Shown here: in pieces, positions 1-9,045 of the stretch
How the letters are laid out: each line of letters begins with the position of its first letter
Position numbering within the stretch: position 1 is the stretch's first letter
NCBI GenBank assembly: GCA_028280565.1
Contig: JANQLQ010000115.1
Span: 1 to 63,904, forward strand
DNA: 63,904 nucleotides
Direction: 5' to 3'
Origin: Fulvivirga sp.
Lineage (GTDB): Bacteria; Bacteroidota; Bacteroidia; Cytophagales; Cyclobacteriaceae
The notes under the pieces: model-generated
Database searches by the model: none
What the model was told of the DNA's origin: nothing
What the model saw: the letters and a program-made list of their open reading frames with translations, nothing else
Made by a program: the position numbers and the translations under genes

Positions 1-110
1 TGATCACACACGAGAAGGGGGCAGCTTCGTAACCCACCCACAAACTACGCCAGCCTCGCTGTGACGATTATTTTTGCCGTTTTTGTCATCCCAACTCCAA
101 GCATTTTTGC
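1..110. repeat. Partial copy of a CGTCATTGCGAAC-type dispersed repeat
   Basis: The first 110 bases match the 3' half of the repeat copy at 41261-41450: GGCAGCTTCGTAACCC, then CGCCAGCCTCGC..GACGA, then TTTTGTCATCCCAACT and CAAGCATTTTT are shared in the same order. The copy is cut by the window edge. It is noncoding. This class of repeat (CGTCATTGCGA..GAAGCCATCCCC..GGGGATGGCTTCG) forms long imperfect hairpins and is common between genes in Bacteroidota. Confidence 0.6.
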
Positions 111-214
111 GAAAATGTGTTTATTCACAATGACCGGCAACTTGCTTGGTCTACTCCTCACGGTTTTCCCGGCTTTTTGCACTGGCCCCAGTTTCTACCT
201 ATATCTCAAGAGGA

Positions 215-1720
215 CTAACCTTGATGTTCCAGGCGAAGCAGGTCGTTGATCGTTTTTACTGGGTTAAACGTGATCAAAGGCACTTCCACGAATAGTGAGA
301 TCCAGCCTGCCATGGAGCCATTCCACAGGCCGGGCAATTCCAAAGCCTTCAGCTTTCGGCCGCTTTTCGATTTTTCCGTAATAAAACCGGTATCATGGTC
401 ACGGTATTGCAAAAGATCAAATTTTTCTCCCTTGAAGTTTCTTACTGAACAGACAATATCGGTAGGGCTGAAATGTGTAGAGCTTTTGAGTTTGGCCATC
501 GTCTCGGGATCATTGGGGTTGAGCTGGGCCGTTTCCCCGATCTGGAGTGATACCTTCCCGTTTTTGTCCTTTACCCAAAACGGTCCACCGCCGGGTTCAC
601 CGGTATTCTCTACCATGCCGCAAGCACGAATAGGACGATTCAGCGCATCAAAAAGACGCGCTTTACGGGCGCTGGGACCTGCAGTATCCCCGGTAGCAAG
701 ATCAAGCAGGAGCACTTCTTTGGCATATTGCTCTATCTTTTCCATCTCTTCCACGTCGATGTCCTGCTCTAACCGCCTCAGGTAGCTGTATACCTGGTCA
801 CGGGTTTCCAGTAATAGCCCCGCAAGTATTTTTTTATATTTGACCGTATCGTCTTTTAAATGATCCGGTACTACATTATCAATGTTTTTAATAAACACCA
901 AGTCAGCCTCTATATCATTGAGGTTTTCTAACAAAGCGCCATGACCGGCAGGGCGAAAAAGTAAGTTCCCGTTTTCATCATAGAACGGTTCGTTTTCCGG
1001 TGTTACGGCTATTGTATCGGTAGATTTTTTTTGCTGTGAAAAGCTTACTTCAAATTCATGCCCCGGGAACCCTTTTTTGGCTTCTGACACATGATCCTCA
1101 AATGGCTGTTGGTGTTCAGGAGAGACAGTGAAATGCAAACGAACCCTATTTCCTGCGCCTAAGGCATACATCACCCCTTCTGCAAAATGCTCCTCCACGG
1201 GTGTCCTGGCGGTATCCCCATAATTATGAAAGTGCAAAAGGCCTTTCGGTAGCCAGCCGTAGTTCAACCCATCTTCTAACAGCAAGCCTTTCACCACCTT
1301 ATGGAACTTGCCCTGCTGCCGAAGCTCTTGCAGCGACTCTCCTTGTTGACCCAGCTTTTCGTTTAAAGCTTCATAAAATGCGAACTCGTGAAGCCCAGAA
1401 GTAAATTTTTCCATGAATGGATCGCCAAGCCCCTTTTGCTCGTCTTCTTCCAAATACGCAAAGAGCTTCTTGAACATTCGGCTGGCAGCGCCACTGGCTG
1501 GCACAAACTTCACAACCTGCAGGGCTGACTGCTGTTCCTCGTAGTGTGCTATACACTTTTCTATTTGTGTATCATCCAATTTTAATATCCCGTCTCCTAT
1601 GGACGCCGCTCTTACCACATCTAGGTAAGGGAAGCCCTTTCGGAAATATTCTAATTGCTTTTCTACCTCCGCAATGTCAACCCCCGCCTCTTTTATAGCC
1701 GATTGTAGTGCTTCATTCAT
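215..1720 (-). CDS. DUF4301 family protein
   Basis: A 501-residue soluble protein with no signal peptide. I recognise it as DUF4301, a family largely confined to Bacteroidota. Its N-terminus (MNEALQSAIK) is followed by a conserved KFVPASGAASRMFKKL block near residues 71-86. This glycine/serine-rich loop and the later GHGALLENLND segment resemble the nucleotide-sugar binding loops of nucleotidyltransferases, but no activity is established. The ATG at 1720 is the first in frame and gives the usual family length. It stands alone, with about 320 bp upstream containing no gene. The function is unknown; a nucleotidyltransferase-like fold is only an inference from the loop pattern. Confidence 0.85.
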   Translation of the reverse strand: MNEALQSAIKEAGVDIAEVEKQLEYFRKGFPYLDVVRAASIGDGILKLDDTQIEKCIAHYEEQQSALQVVKFVPASGAASRMFKKLFAYLEEDEQKGLGDPFMEKFTSGLHEFAFYEALNEKLGQQGESLQELRQQGKFHKVVKGLLLEDGLNYGWLPKGLLHFHNYGDTARTPVEEHFAEGVMYALGAGNRVRLHFTVSPEHQQPFEDHVSEAKKGFPGHEFEVSFSQQKKSTDTIAVTPENEPFYDENGNLLFRPAGHGALLENLNDIEADLVFIKNIDNVVPDHLKDDTVKYKKILAGLLLETRDQVYSYLRRLEQDIDVEEMEKIEQYAKEVLLLDLATGDTAGPSARKARLFDALNRPIRACGMVENTGEPGGGPFWVKDKNGKVSLQIGETAQLNPNDPETMAKLKSSTHFSPTDIVCSVRNFKGEKFDLLQYRDHDTGFITEKSKSGRKLKALELPGLWNGSMAGWISLFVEVPLITFNPVKTINDLLRLEHQG

Positions 1721-2044
1721 GGGTTTCGTTAATTAACGTTATTGATTAAGTGTCGATGGGTTGAAATTAACACAAACTTCTTAAACGGATGACTTTCTCC
1801 TGAAAGATTTTGAGTCCTAAACAGGTTAGAACAGGCTAACTAGGTTTTTTGCGGGGTGTATGATCCAGGTTACCAGTTATTAGCGTCCGGGGAAATCCTG
1901 CTGCGGTAAGCAGTCGGGGATAGCGTAATGATAGGTTTAGAGGTTTTATTCGTAAAGATGGAAATGTTTCAAATAGAACAACCGCCTCTTTTTCAATTTC
2001 ACATTTCTGCTTTCATATTTCCTATTTTCAATTTCTGATTCTAT
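1721..2044. other. Intergenic region with one AT-rich low-complexity arm
   Basis: This holds the divergent start regions of the DUF4301 gene (minus) and the glycosylase gene (plus). The last 60 bases (about 1985-2043) are a TTTC/ATTTC-rich stretch resembling the arms of the inverted repeat at 5639-5834. No gene, tRNA or clear operator was seen. Confidence 0.4.
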
Positions 2045-2077
2045 GTGTTTCTTTGTCTACCTAATATTCTACAAGAC

Positions 2078-2737
2078 ATGGACAGCCCTAAGATCTCTTA
2101 TTTTCAAACTACTATTTTAGATTGGTTCCAGGTCCATGGGCGTAATTTCCCTTGGCGAAAGAAGTCAGCATCGAATTATGTTCGCATTATTTCAGAGGTT
2201 TTGTTACAGCGTACAAAAGCGGAAACGGTAGCCAACTATTTCCCCACCTTTCTTAAAAAATACTCTTCTTGGCGAAAGCTCGGAGAGGCTTCCCAAAACG
2301 ATTTAGAAACTATTCTTAAACCCTTGGGCCTGTACAAGCAAAGAGCCTCACGCCTCTATAAGCTAGCACAGGAGATGAAAAAAAGGCAAGGCCGTTTCCC
2401 TACCCGCCGCGATCAAGTAGAAGAAATGTCCATGATGGGGCAATACATCACGAATGCTTACGAGTTATTCATATTGAAAAAGCCTTCTCCCCTGCTCGAT
2501 GTCAATATGGCGCGCGTATTGGAGCGCTTTTTCGGGCCCCGAAAATTGGCCGATATTCGTTATGACCCTTACCTACAAGAGCTATCCCAAAAGATAGTCA
2601 CCCACGCTGAGCCCAAAAAGATCAATTGGGCCATCCTAGACTTTGGCGCAAAGGTCTGCACCGCCCGGAAGCCGGCCTGCGAACAATGTGTCTTAAATTC
2701 TAGTTGCACCTTTGTAAATGGTGAGGTTCCCTTGTAA
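2078..2737 (+). CDS. HhH-GPD base-excision DNA glycosylase (endonuclease III / MutY-like)
   Basis: A 219-residue DNA glycosylase of the HhH-GPD superfamily. The N-terminal helical region carries FPWRKK and ILLQRTKAETV-like segments. The helix-hairpin-helix is around LKPLGLYKQRA, and the catalytic aspartate is in LLDVNMARVLERFFG. The C-terminus holds the iron-sulfur cluster cysteines in the spacing C-x6-C-x2-C-x5-C, the endonuclease III/MutY pattern. It lacks the C-terminal NUDIX-like domain of true MutY, so it is a short MutY/Nth-like enzyme, perhaps a T:G mismatch or modified-base glycosylase. I chose the ATG at 2078 because family alignment starts at DSPKISYFQ; an in-frame ATG at 2045 would add 11 unlikely residues. 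It appears monocistronic. Confidence 0.85.
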   Translation: MDSPKISYFQTTILDWFQVHGRNFPWRKKSASNYVRIISEVLLQRTKAETVANYFPTFLKKYSSWRKLGEASQNDLETILKPLGLYKQRASRLYKLAQEMKKRQGRFPTRRDQVEEMSMMGQYITNAYELFILKKPSPLLDVNMARVLERFFGPRKLADIRYDPYLQELSQKIVTHAEPKKINWAILDFGAKVCTARKPACEQCVLNSSCTFVNGEVPL

Positions 2738-2966
2738 CGATGAAGGAAGGCAGTAGTAGAAGCCGACGTCAAGGTGAAATGAAAAAGAATATGGAGGTTG
2801 ACTGGAAATAAGCACAATGGGCCAAAATGAATTCCCTAAGGAGACACCAATATTTTTCAATATCCATGACATAGCTTGTTTGGCCACGATAAGTTGCATA
2901 GCACTATTTATCGTGTATATCAATACCCTCTTAAGGCAGCTTTCCTGGTTGCATAGTCATTTCGTG

Positions 2967-4025
2967 TTAGTAGACTAATTCAAAATTATTCACCCACAAT
3001 TCGCTTCCAATCGCGCCCGTAAAAGAATCTCCTAATGCACTGGATGAAAATACCACGACAATATGGGTCGGTCGATCTCCTGGATCACCCCATGACTCTC
3101 CGGCCAGTATGTTCGTGTAAGCAAACTCCGGGTCCATGGAAGTGAGCTCACCATATTTAATGGATACCTCGATAGTCGTCCAATCTTCCACCCGATCTGC
3201 CGTGCGTAACCACGCCGTTCCTATTCTTTCTACCTGGTCATTTTCTCTTTTTTCCAATAACACATACAGGTCGGCTTCATCACTACCGGGGAGAGGGTTT
3301 CCATCACCGTCCAGGTATTGCTCCCCGGGAAGATACCTGTAATCAATACGAAAGGCATCGGGGCGTCCCGCAAAAGGAGTTCCAAAGGTAATATTTGATC
3401 GAGGATCTGTTGGATCAGGGAAGCCATCGGTAAAAGAGCCGGTATATAACGTCCCGGCGGCCATCCTTACGAACAGTGGAGCCCTGATGCTAACGAGCCT
3501 GGCCGCCAGGTCAGTTCCACTGACTTGCCCGGGTGTAGTATTAGACTGTCCTACAATGGCAAGCCCGGGGTTAGCCGTATCCCAAAGGGTATTATTGTCG
3601 CTTTCACCAGGCTGTGAATAGCCCCCTGCATCATACCAGGCATCGAAGTTACTGTTTTCAAGTTGTGGAGTAGGTTCGGCAATGACCGCTGTCACTTCCC
3701 ACTCAGCTACCGAGCCATCTTCAGCGGTTACAATATAGCTCACCGTCTCTCTAAAATCCTGCACTTCCCCTACGCCCGGTTCGATGCTGGCTAAGTTGGA
3801 TATTTCAATAACCGTAGGTGCGAGGGCTGAAACATCTGCACCTTCAGCAAAGGGTACAATAACAGTGTTATCTGCGGGATTGATCGTTGTAGGTCCTGCT
3901 TGCCCGGGGATCTCAAAAGCCCTTACCTGCTTGTTACCAGACAAACCAAATATGTCTTCTTCTATGCAGGAAGGAATTAAGATAAAAGTAATTAATATGG
4001 CGGTTAACTGTCCTGATCTTTTCAT
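2967..4025 (-). CDS. PCMD-domain surface lipoprotein
   Basis: A 352-residue lipoprotein; the signal peptide ends at the lipobox LIPSC (Cys about residue 20). The N-terminal part (residues about 30-115) is an Ig-like domain of the DUF5018 type, ending in a TAEDGSVAEWEVTAVI strand. The rest (residues about 125-352) fits the PCMD family (putative carbohydrate metabolism domain): LENSNFDAWYD, GTLYTGSFT, GTPFAGRPDAFRIDYRY and the C-terminal GSELWVNNFELVY. PCMD proteins are jelly-roll-like and assumed to bind or process glycans at the cell surface; no catalytic residue is identified here. It lies 21 bp downstream of the barrel gene at 4047-4772 and is probably co-transcribed with it. Confidence 0.8.
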   Translation of the reverse strand: MKRSGQLTAILITFILIPSCIEEDIFGLSGNKQVRAFEIPGQAGPTTINPADNTVIVPFAEGADVSALAPTVIEISNLASIEPGVGEVQDFRETVSYIVTAEDGSVAEWEVTAVIAEPTPQLENSNFDAWYDAGGYSQPGESDNNTLWDTANPGLAIVGQSNTTPGQVSGTDLAARLVSIRAPLFVRMAAGTLYTGSFTDGFPDPTDPRSNITFGTPFAGRPDAFRIDYRYLPGEQYLDGDGNPLPGSDEADLYVLLEKRENDQVERIGTAWLRTADRVEDWTTIEVSIKYGELTSMDPEFAYTNILAGESWGDPGDRPTHIVVVFSSSALGDSFTGAIGSELWVNNFELVY

Positions 4026-4046
4026 GATTATGGGTATTTATTCGGT

Positions 4047-4772
4047 TCAATCAAAGTAGAATGCCACTCCAAGATTAAGGGCTAACAAATTAAGCTGGAG
4101 GTCTACGCTGTTCTCCTGGATCCTGGTCCGATTTTCCGTGTCATTGTTAAAGGTTTCGGTGGTCCACCTGGAAGTCAAACCCACCAAACCTACCGAGGTT
4201 TCAAAAGCCCATGATCGGTTAAAAAAGATGATCAGCCCCGGTGAAACCCCTACCCGGCTTTGAAAGAATTCAGTTTCCAGTTTTTCCACCTCATCCACAA
4301 AAATGTTTCGCCTCAAGGACTCACCAAAATTGAGTCTTAAGTCTGTTTGAATAAAAACTTGGAATTTGCCTAGGCCTAAAGGGACATAGTTGCGCATGTT
4401 CGGGGTGATCGTAAAATCCTGCCCCACGGTCCTTGTGAAAACCTCCTCCCCATCCTGGTTGATTTGTATGAGGTCTTCACGGTTTCTCCCATATCCAAGA
4501 CCGAGTCCGAGGACAAAGTTATCTTTGATGGCGTACCCGCCATTACTGGTTATCCTGTAATTCAGACGATCCTGATCCAAGACATCCCTAATAAATTGGT
4601 TCTCATTTTCTGCCTCTCGCTGATCTAACGAGAAGGCCAGGTTAACGAATCCACGACCCTTAGTGATAAGGTTAAGATCACTTTCTTCATTGGTTTGAGC
4701 CATGATGGAGGTATGGTAAAGGGTACTGATAAGAAAAAAAGTGAACAGGGGATATTTACAGGAGGTAGACAT
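4047..4772 (-). CDS. Outer-membrane beta-barrel protein (porin-like family)
   Basis: A 241-residue protein with a signal peptide (cleavage after SIMAQ) and alternating hydrophobic/polar strands such as NFVLGLGLGYGRN and FQVFIQTDLRLNFG. It ends in the aromatic strand LNLGVAFYFD, typical for insertion by the BAM complex. It resembles the small OmpX/PorT-like barrels widespread in Bacteroidota. It is the first gene of a likely two-gene operon with the PCMD lipoprotein 21 bp downstream; the pairing suggests an envelope role, possibly related to glycan handling. The exact function is not recognisable. Confidence 0.75.
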   Translation of the reverse strand: MSTSCKYPLFTFFLISTLYHTSIMAQTNEESDLNLITKGRGFVNLAFSLDQREAENENQFIRDVLDQDRLNYRITSNGGYAIKDNFVLGLGLGYGRNREDLIQINQDGEEVFTRTVGQDFTITPNMRNYVPLGLGKFQVFIQTDLRLNFGESLRRNIFVDEVEKLETEFFQSRVGVSPGLIIFFNRSWAFETSVGLVGLTSRWTTETFNNDTENRTRIQENSVDLQLNLLALNLGVAFYFD

Positions 4773-4958
4773 GGTTCGATACTATTTGATTGAACTCCAA
4801 TATCATTATTTACCAAAATATTGATATTGAGGCAGTAGGAATATTTTCTCTTACCTAAAATTTCAATCTTTATAAAAGATTTACAACTAGGCTTATTTTA
4901 TTAACAATTTAGAAAAAAACTATGTTTTATGGTTGTTATCCTAGATACTTTATACGCT

Positions 4959-5486
4959 ATGAAACCCACTACATTAGTTTTACTCACCCTCATCCTTTGC
5001 TCTTGTTCGACAATCCGTACCTCCTTCGAATATGATAATCAAGTTGATTTCACCGAATACAAAACTTTCGGTTTTTCGGAAGACTCTGAAAAACTTCCTG
5101 TTAATGAGCTGGTTAGAAAGCGGATTTTTGCCGCCATTTCCAAAAACCTGGTCACAAAAGGGTATTTGGCTTCAGATAACCCCGATGTTTTGATTGATTT
5201 GCAAATACATACGGAAGATAAACAACAGACCTCTGCTACGACCATGAATGTTGGAGGGAGCTATGGCAGGCGTTGGGGTTTCCGTTCAGGTGTTTCGACC
5301 ACACAGTTTCATACAAGAACCTACACAATAGGTACCCTCTTCATTGACATCGTTGATATGGGCACAGAGACGCTTGTTTGGTCAGGACAAGGCACGTCCA
5401 CGGTAACAAAAAAGACGATTCCACAAGAAAAAATGGAGGCAGGAATTAATAAAATCTTGGCCAACTATCCCCCACTTGCAGAATAG
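4959..5486 (+). CDS. DUF4136 lipoprotein
   Basis: A 175-residue lipoprotein with lipobox LILCSC. After the cysteine come FEYDNQVDFTEYKTFGF and later LVTKGYLASDNPDVLIDLQIH. These are the hallmarks of DUF4136, a family of periplasmic or outer-membrane lipoproteins with a DUF4136/LpoB-like fold. A glycine/arginine patch (VGGSYGRRWGF) sits in the middle and TLFIDIVDMGTETLVWSGQG near the C-terminus. I chose the ATG at 4959 because it begins the signal peptide directly; an upstream ATG at 4929 would add ten residues. Its role is unknown, probably in the envelope. It is divergent from the 4047-4772 barrel gene. Confidence 0.85.
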   Translation: MKPTTLVLLTLILCSCSTIRTSFEYDNQVDFTEYKTFGFSEDSEKLPVNELVRKRIFAAISKNLVTKGYLASDNPDVLIDLQIHTEDKQQTSATTMNVGGSYGRRWGFRSGVSTTQFHTRTYTIGTLFIDIVDMGTETLVWSGQGTSTVTKKTIPQEKMEAGINKILANYPPLAE

Positions 5487-5932
5487 ATCGTCAAAAAAAA
5501 ACGTCTTGTGCCACCATCCTATCGAAAAAGAGGCTTTTATACAGGTTTTATCTGCATCCGAACAGGTTACAAATTAGACCATAACATAAAGAAATCAATA
5601 ATCCTACTTCAACTTAAGAACCAGGGTAAAGCGTATGAAATCGGAAATCAGAAAGATGAAATATGAAATCGGAAAGATGGAAAATCGTGAGTTACTAAAA
5701 AAATTAGAAAAGGGTTAAACTTGATAGCTTGTATCCTTTGAGGATGGCAGTTTTCCAGGTGAAGAGTGATGAACTGCAAATCAAAATCCCTACTCATTTT
5801 CATCTTTCCGATTCCTGGTTTCATATTTTCCTGTAAGGATAGACAAATGTTATCTACAGACAGGAACTTGACAAAGTAGGGATAATTGTCTTTTGCTATT
5901 CAAAGTTAACCCCAATCACAAAATCAATAATT
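5487..5932. repeat. Intergenic region with a long inverted repeat (arms about 5639-5680 and 5797-5834)
   Basis: The left arm contains GATGAAATATGAAATCGG followed by AAAGATGG. The right arm contains TCATCTTTCCGATTCCTGG and TTTCATATTTTCC, which is its approximate reverse complement; the loop is about 120 bp. This hairpin class, made of GGAAAGATGA-like words, recurs between Bacteroidota genes. The rest of the 446-bp gap shows no gene. The last 90 bases should hold the promoter of the hydrolase at 5933, but no clear consensus was found. Confidence 0.5.
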
Positions 5933-7234
5933 ATGAAACCGTTTTTGACCCTATGGCTAACATTCATACTGCTATTTTCAAACCGGCTGTATGCCCAAAA
6001 ACCCCTGGATGCTGAAGATTCTGACCCCAAAAAAATGGGATGGATGAAAGGATTCCCCCCGGCACGAGATAAAATTATCACTGCTGCGGATGGGAGCTTT
6101 TTTCAATTTCCGGCTATGCGCTATAGCGTCTGCCACATGCGCCAATTTATGCCTACGACCGGGGTGTCTGCCGCAAGAACCAACAGGTATAGCTTTCAAG
6201 TCAGCATTGACCCGGGAATTGATGCCCTAACCTTTACGCCTTGGCACTCTGATCAAACCATGACGTGGGAAGAGTCACTATCAGAAAACTATACGGATGG
6301 TATGCTAATTCTCCATAAAGGGACAATTGTGTATGAAAAATATTTTGGAGAGCTGGAACCGGGAGGTGTCCATGCAGCTATGTCGGTTAGCAAAACTCTT
6401 ACGGGCACATTGGGTGCCCTATTGTTAGCAGAAGGTGTATTAGAGACTAATGAAGTAGCTGCCACTTATGTTCCTGGATTGAAAAACTCAGCCTTCGGTA
6501 ATGCTACCATAAGACAAATACTTGATATGACCACAGGCCTGAAATATAGTGAGGATTATTCTGATCCTGCGGCTGAAATCTGGACCTTCTCCGCAGCCGG
6601 GAACCCACTCCCCAAACCAAAAGACTACCAGGGCCCTACAAACTACTATGAATATTTACAGACCGTACAAAAAGAGGGCCACCATGGCGAAGTTTTCGGC
6701 TACAAAACCATCAATACCGATGCTATGGGATGGATCATTTCCCGGGTAACGGGCAAGAGTTTAACCACCCTGCTTTCCGAACGCATCTGGCAACCCTTGG
6801 GAACTCATGTAGACGGCTACTACCAAGTGGATGCCGCAGGAATAGCTTTTGCAGGAGGCGGTTTCAGTGCCAACTTGAGGGACTTAGCAATGTTTGGGGA
6901 GATGGTGAGAAAGAAGGGCTTTTTCAACGAAAAGCAAATCCTCCCAAAGGAATTGGTGGAAGATATAATGAAGGGTGGAAACCAAGAAGCCTTCAAGAAT
7001 TCTGCCTATGGATCGCTTACGAACTGGAGCTATCGAAGTATGTGGTGGATCACGCACAATGAACATGGGGCTTTTGCTGCGCGTGGTGTCTATGGTCAAA
7101 CGATCTATATTGATCCAAAGGCCGAAATGGTATTGGTACGTTTTGCCTCGCATCCTGAAGCAAAAAATGCAAAAATCGATCCTACTTCACTACCGGCTTA
7201 TCATGCAGTAGCAAAGTACTTATTAGAAAAATAA
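5933..7234 (+). CDS. Class C beta-lactamase-like serine hydrolase
   Basis: A 433-residue secreted protein with signal peptide MKPFLTLWLTFILLFSNRLYAQ. It belongs to the beta-lactamase/transpeptidase-like superfamily. The nucleophile motif S-x-x-K is SVSK at residues 151-154. A YKTINTDAMG segment corresponds to the Tyr-x-Asn-type motif, and the C-terminal ARGVYGQTIYIDP resembles the third motif of 6-aminohexanoate-oligomer hydrolases (NylB-like). It is more likely an esterase, amidase or peptidase of the periplasm than a true antibiotic-inactivating enzyme. It lies alone; a short orphan reading frame follows at 7259. Confidence 0.85.
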   Translation: MKPFLTLWLTFILLFSNRLYAQKPLDAEDSDPKKMGWMKGFPPARDKIITAADGSFFQFPAMRYSVCHMRQFMPTTGVSAARTNRYSFQVSIDPGIDALTFTPWHSDQTMTWEESLSENYTDGMLILHKGTIVYEKYFGELEPGGVHAAMSVSKTLTGTLGALLLAEGVLETNEVAATYVPGLKNSAFGNATIRQILDMTTGLKYSEDYSDPAAEIWTFSAAGNPLPKPKDYQGPTNYYEYLQTVQKEGHHGEVFGYKTINTDAMGWIISRVTGKSLTTLLSERIWQPLGTHVDGYYQVDAAGIAFAGGGFSANLRDLAMFGEMVRKKGFFNEKQILPKELVEDIMKGGNQEAFKNSAYGSLTNWSYRSMWWITHNEHGAFAARGVYGQTIYIDPKAEMVLVRFASHPEAKNAKIDPTSLPAYHAVAKYLLEK

Positions 7235-7258
7235 TACTTATCTTGAAACTAAACTGGC

Positions 7259-7390
7259 ATGAATGGGCACCTAGGACTTGGAGTCAATGCCGTGGCAGAA
7301 ACCAACCTGTCCTGGGACCCCGCAGATAATCCAAACGTTGATTTCAGTTCTGACATTGGGTGGTGGGAATCTTATTTAAACCTGGGGTAA
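7259..7390 (+). pseudogene. Possible gene remnant, 43 codons
   Basis: An open frame from ATG 7259 to TAA 7390 encodes MNGHLGLGVNAVAETN followed by a tryptophan-rich segment ending GWWESYLNLG. It has no signal peptide, no visible ribosome-binding site and no domain I can name, but the residue composition looks protein-like rather than random. It may be the surviving C-terminal piece of a larger, mostly deleted gene, or chance. It sits between the hydrolase and the PsiE-like gene. Confidence 0.25.
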
Positions 7391-7465
7391 ACTACCCGTT
7401 GGACAAGAGGCTTTGTCAACCCGTTTTTAAATTTTAAACACTATGAATAATCAATCCCCAATCCT

Positions 7466-7927
7466 ATGAAGCAAATCAATAAAATATTACACGCTTTCAC
7501 CTGGGTGCTAATAGGTATACTAGGTCTCATCTTGGTGTATTCTACATTTGAATACCTCGCATTGGTCATACGTACGATTATTAACAGGACTACCGCTTTT
7601 GACCTCAGTCAAAAGACCATTAATGTAGATGATCTTTTCCTTGTCCATGTCCAGGGGTTGATTGCAGGGATTTTGTTGATCACCATCATTATTGAACTCA
7701 TTCATACCTTACTGTCATCGTTAGATGAGAACAAAAGAAATAACTATCTCGCAATACTCTTTGAGATAGGAACGATTGCCGTAATTCGTCACCTTTTCAT
7801 TTACGAACTGGATCATATCAAAGGAATAAATGTCATTGGAATTGCTTTGTTATTGCTCGTGCTAGGCTTACTCAATCTTGTTTACCGCCCTGGGGTGCTG
7901 GAAAAATTCACCAAGACAAAAAAATAG
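7466..7927 (+). CDS. PsiE-like phosphate-starvation-inducible membrane protein
   Basis: A 153-residue integral membrane protein with four predicted helices: about residues 8-32, 62-85, 96-115 and 122-140. The layout and the segments IELIHTLLSS and VIRHLFIYEL match the PsiE / phosphate-starvation-inducible family. The function of the family is not established. The downstream stem-loop at 7928-7947 begins at the stop codon, so the transcript may end or be processed there before the DUF481 gene. Confidence 0.75.
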   Translation: MKQINKILHAFTWVLIGILGLILVYSTFEYLALVIRTIINRTTAFDLSQKTINVDDLFLVHVQGLIAGILLITIIIELIHTLLSSLDENKRNNYLAILFEIGTIAVIRHLFIYELDHIKGINVIGIALLLLVLGLLNLVYRPGVLEKFTKTKK

Positions 7928-7947
7928 CCATAGGGCTCTCCCTATGG
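7928..7947 (+). terminator. Stem-loop after the PsiE-like gene
   Basis: A perfect 8-bp stem, CCATAGGG / CCCTATGG, encloses a CTCT loop and directly follows the stop codon. There is only a weak T-run after it (TGCTTTAG), so it could be a weak terminator or an mRNA-stabilising hairpin between the PsiE-like and DUF481 genes. Confidence 0.45.
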
Positions 7948-7979
7948 TGCTTTAGTCATTTATTTCGTAATCCCATCAA

Positions 7980-8993
7980 GTGAATAAAAAAATACTGATA
8001 ATACTCGTGGTAACGGGTTCATTTGTCAATAAGGTAGTGGGTAGTCCAGATTCACTCTTGTTTGACAATGGAAATGTCCTCGTGGGTGAGATCCAAGGTA
8101 TGCAAAAAGGAGTACTCGAGATAGACGTTTCCTACGGAGAGAGTAATTTTCTAATCAAATGGGTAGAGGTGAGTGAGATCTATACAGGGACCCGGTTCAT
8201 TATCAGCGTTAACAAAGAAACGTACCAAGGCAAGATCGCCACTATTGAAGAAAATAGAATTAAGATCTATGATACCGATACTCTATTTAAGGAGGCGGAT
8301 CTCAACGAAATAGTATTTATACGTCCAATCAAGGACAAATTTGCAGATCGGTTCAGCGCTTCCGTTGAACTTGGGTTCAATGCCACAAGAGCCCAGAACT
8401 TACGCCAATTTTCTAACCGCAATGCTATTGGTTATCGAGCGAACAAGTGGATCGCTGATGCTAATTACAGCAGCCTAAGGTCGTTCCAAGATGATATTGA
8501 AAATATAGTGAGGCAAGATGGTCAGCTTAACTTCCGTGTTTTGTTGGATCGTAGCTGGTATGTGATTAACAGTTACTCCATTCTTTCCAATAGTGAACAA
8601 AATCTTGATTTGAGAGTGAACTCTCAGCTCGGCCTTGGAAATTTTTTATATAGCAATAATAAATCTTACTGGTCACTGAAAATCGGGGTGAATAATAACA
8701 ATGAAACCTTCTCGAATGAACAGGGTAGCCAAAATAGTTGGGAAGGTTACATAAGCACCGAGCTTAGCCTATATGATATGGGAGACTTAGAGCTTTTAGC
8801 AGAATACATTGGTTTCACCGGGTTAAACGATTTTTCCAGGTTTCGTTTTGACACCAACATAGATCTAAAGTATGAATTACCCTTTGACCTGTTTATTCGG
8901 ACAGGAGTATCTCTTAATTTTGATAACCAACCCGCATTAAATGGAACTCAAACCGCCTATATTATCCGTACAGGCCTGGGATGGGAATGGTAG
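7980..8993 (+). CDS. DUF481 family outer-membrane protein (YdiY-like)
   Basis: A 337-residue protein starting at GTG 7980, with a signal peptide ending near VVGS. The N-terminal half (residues about 24-115) contains the typical SLLFDNGNVLVGEI..GVLEIDVSYGESNFLIKW module, an SH3-like beta segment for sensing or binding. The C-terminal half (about 120-337) is a DUF481 beta-barrel with strands such as FSASVELGFNATRA and a terminal aromatic strand IIRTGLGWEW. Family members are outer-membrane proteins, some acid- or salt-induced; the role is unknown. A stem-loop lies 33 bp upstream. No ATG gives a better start. Confidence 0.8.
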   Translation: MNKKILIILVVTGSFVNKVVGSPDSLLFDNGNVLVGEIQGMQKGVLEIDVSYGESNFLIKWVEVSEIYTGTRFIISVNKETYQGKIATIEENRIKIYDTDTLFKEADLNEIVFIRPIKDKFADRFSASVELGFNATRAQNLRQFSNRNAIGYRANKWIADANYSSLRSFQDDIENIVRQDGQLNFRVLLDRSWYVINSYSILSNSEQNLDLRVNSQLGLGNFLYSNNKSYWSLKIGVNNNNETFSNEQGSQNSWEGYISTELSLYDMGDLELLAEYIGFTGLNDFSRFRFDTNIDLKYELPFDLFIRTGVSLNFDNQPALNGTQTAYIIRTGLGWEW

Positions 8994-9045
8994 GAATCGT
9001 TGATCGTGATTTATGAAGCTTTTGCTTTAAACAGTCATTGAAGGA

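Noticed and set aside
246-785. Plus-strand frame of 179 codons opposite the DUF4301 gene
   Set aside because: It is the antisense shadow of a well-supported coding region.
5933-7234. Antibiotic-resistance beta-lactamase
   Set aside because: The motifs fit the broader class C-like esterase/NylB-type family. Nothing shows activity on beta-lactams.
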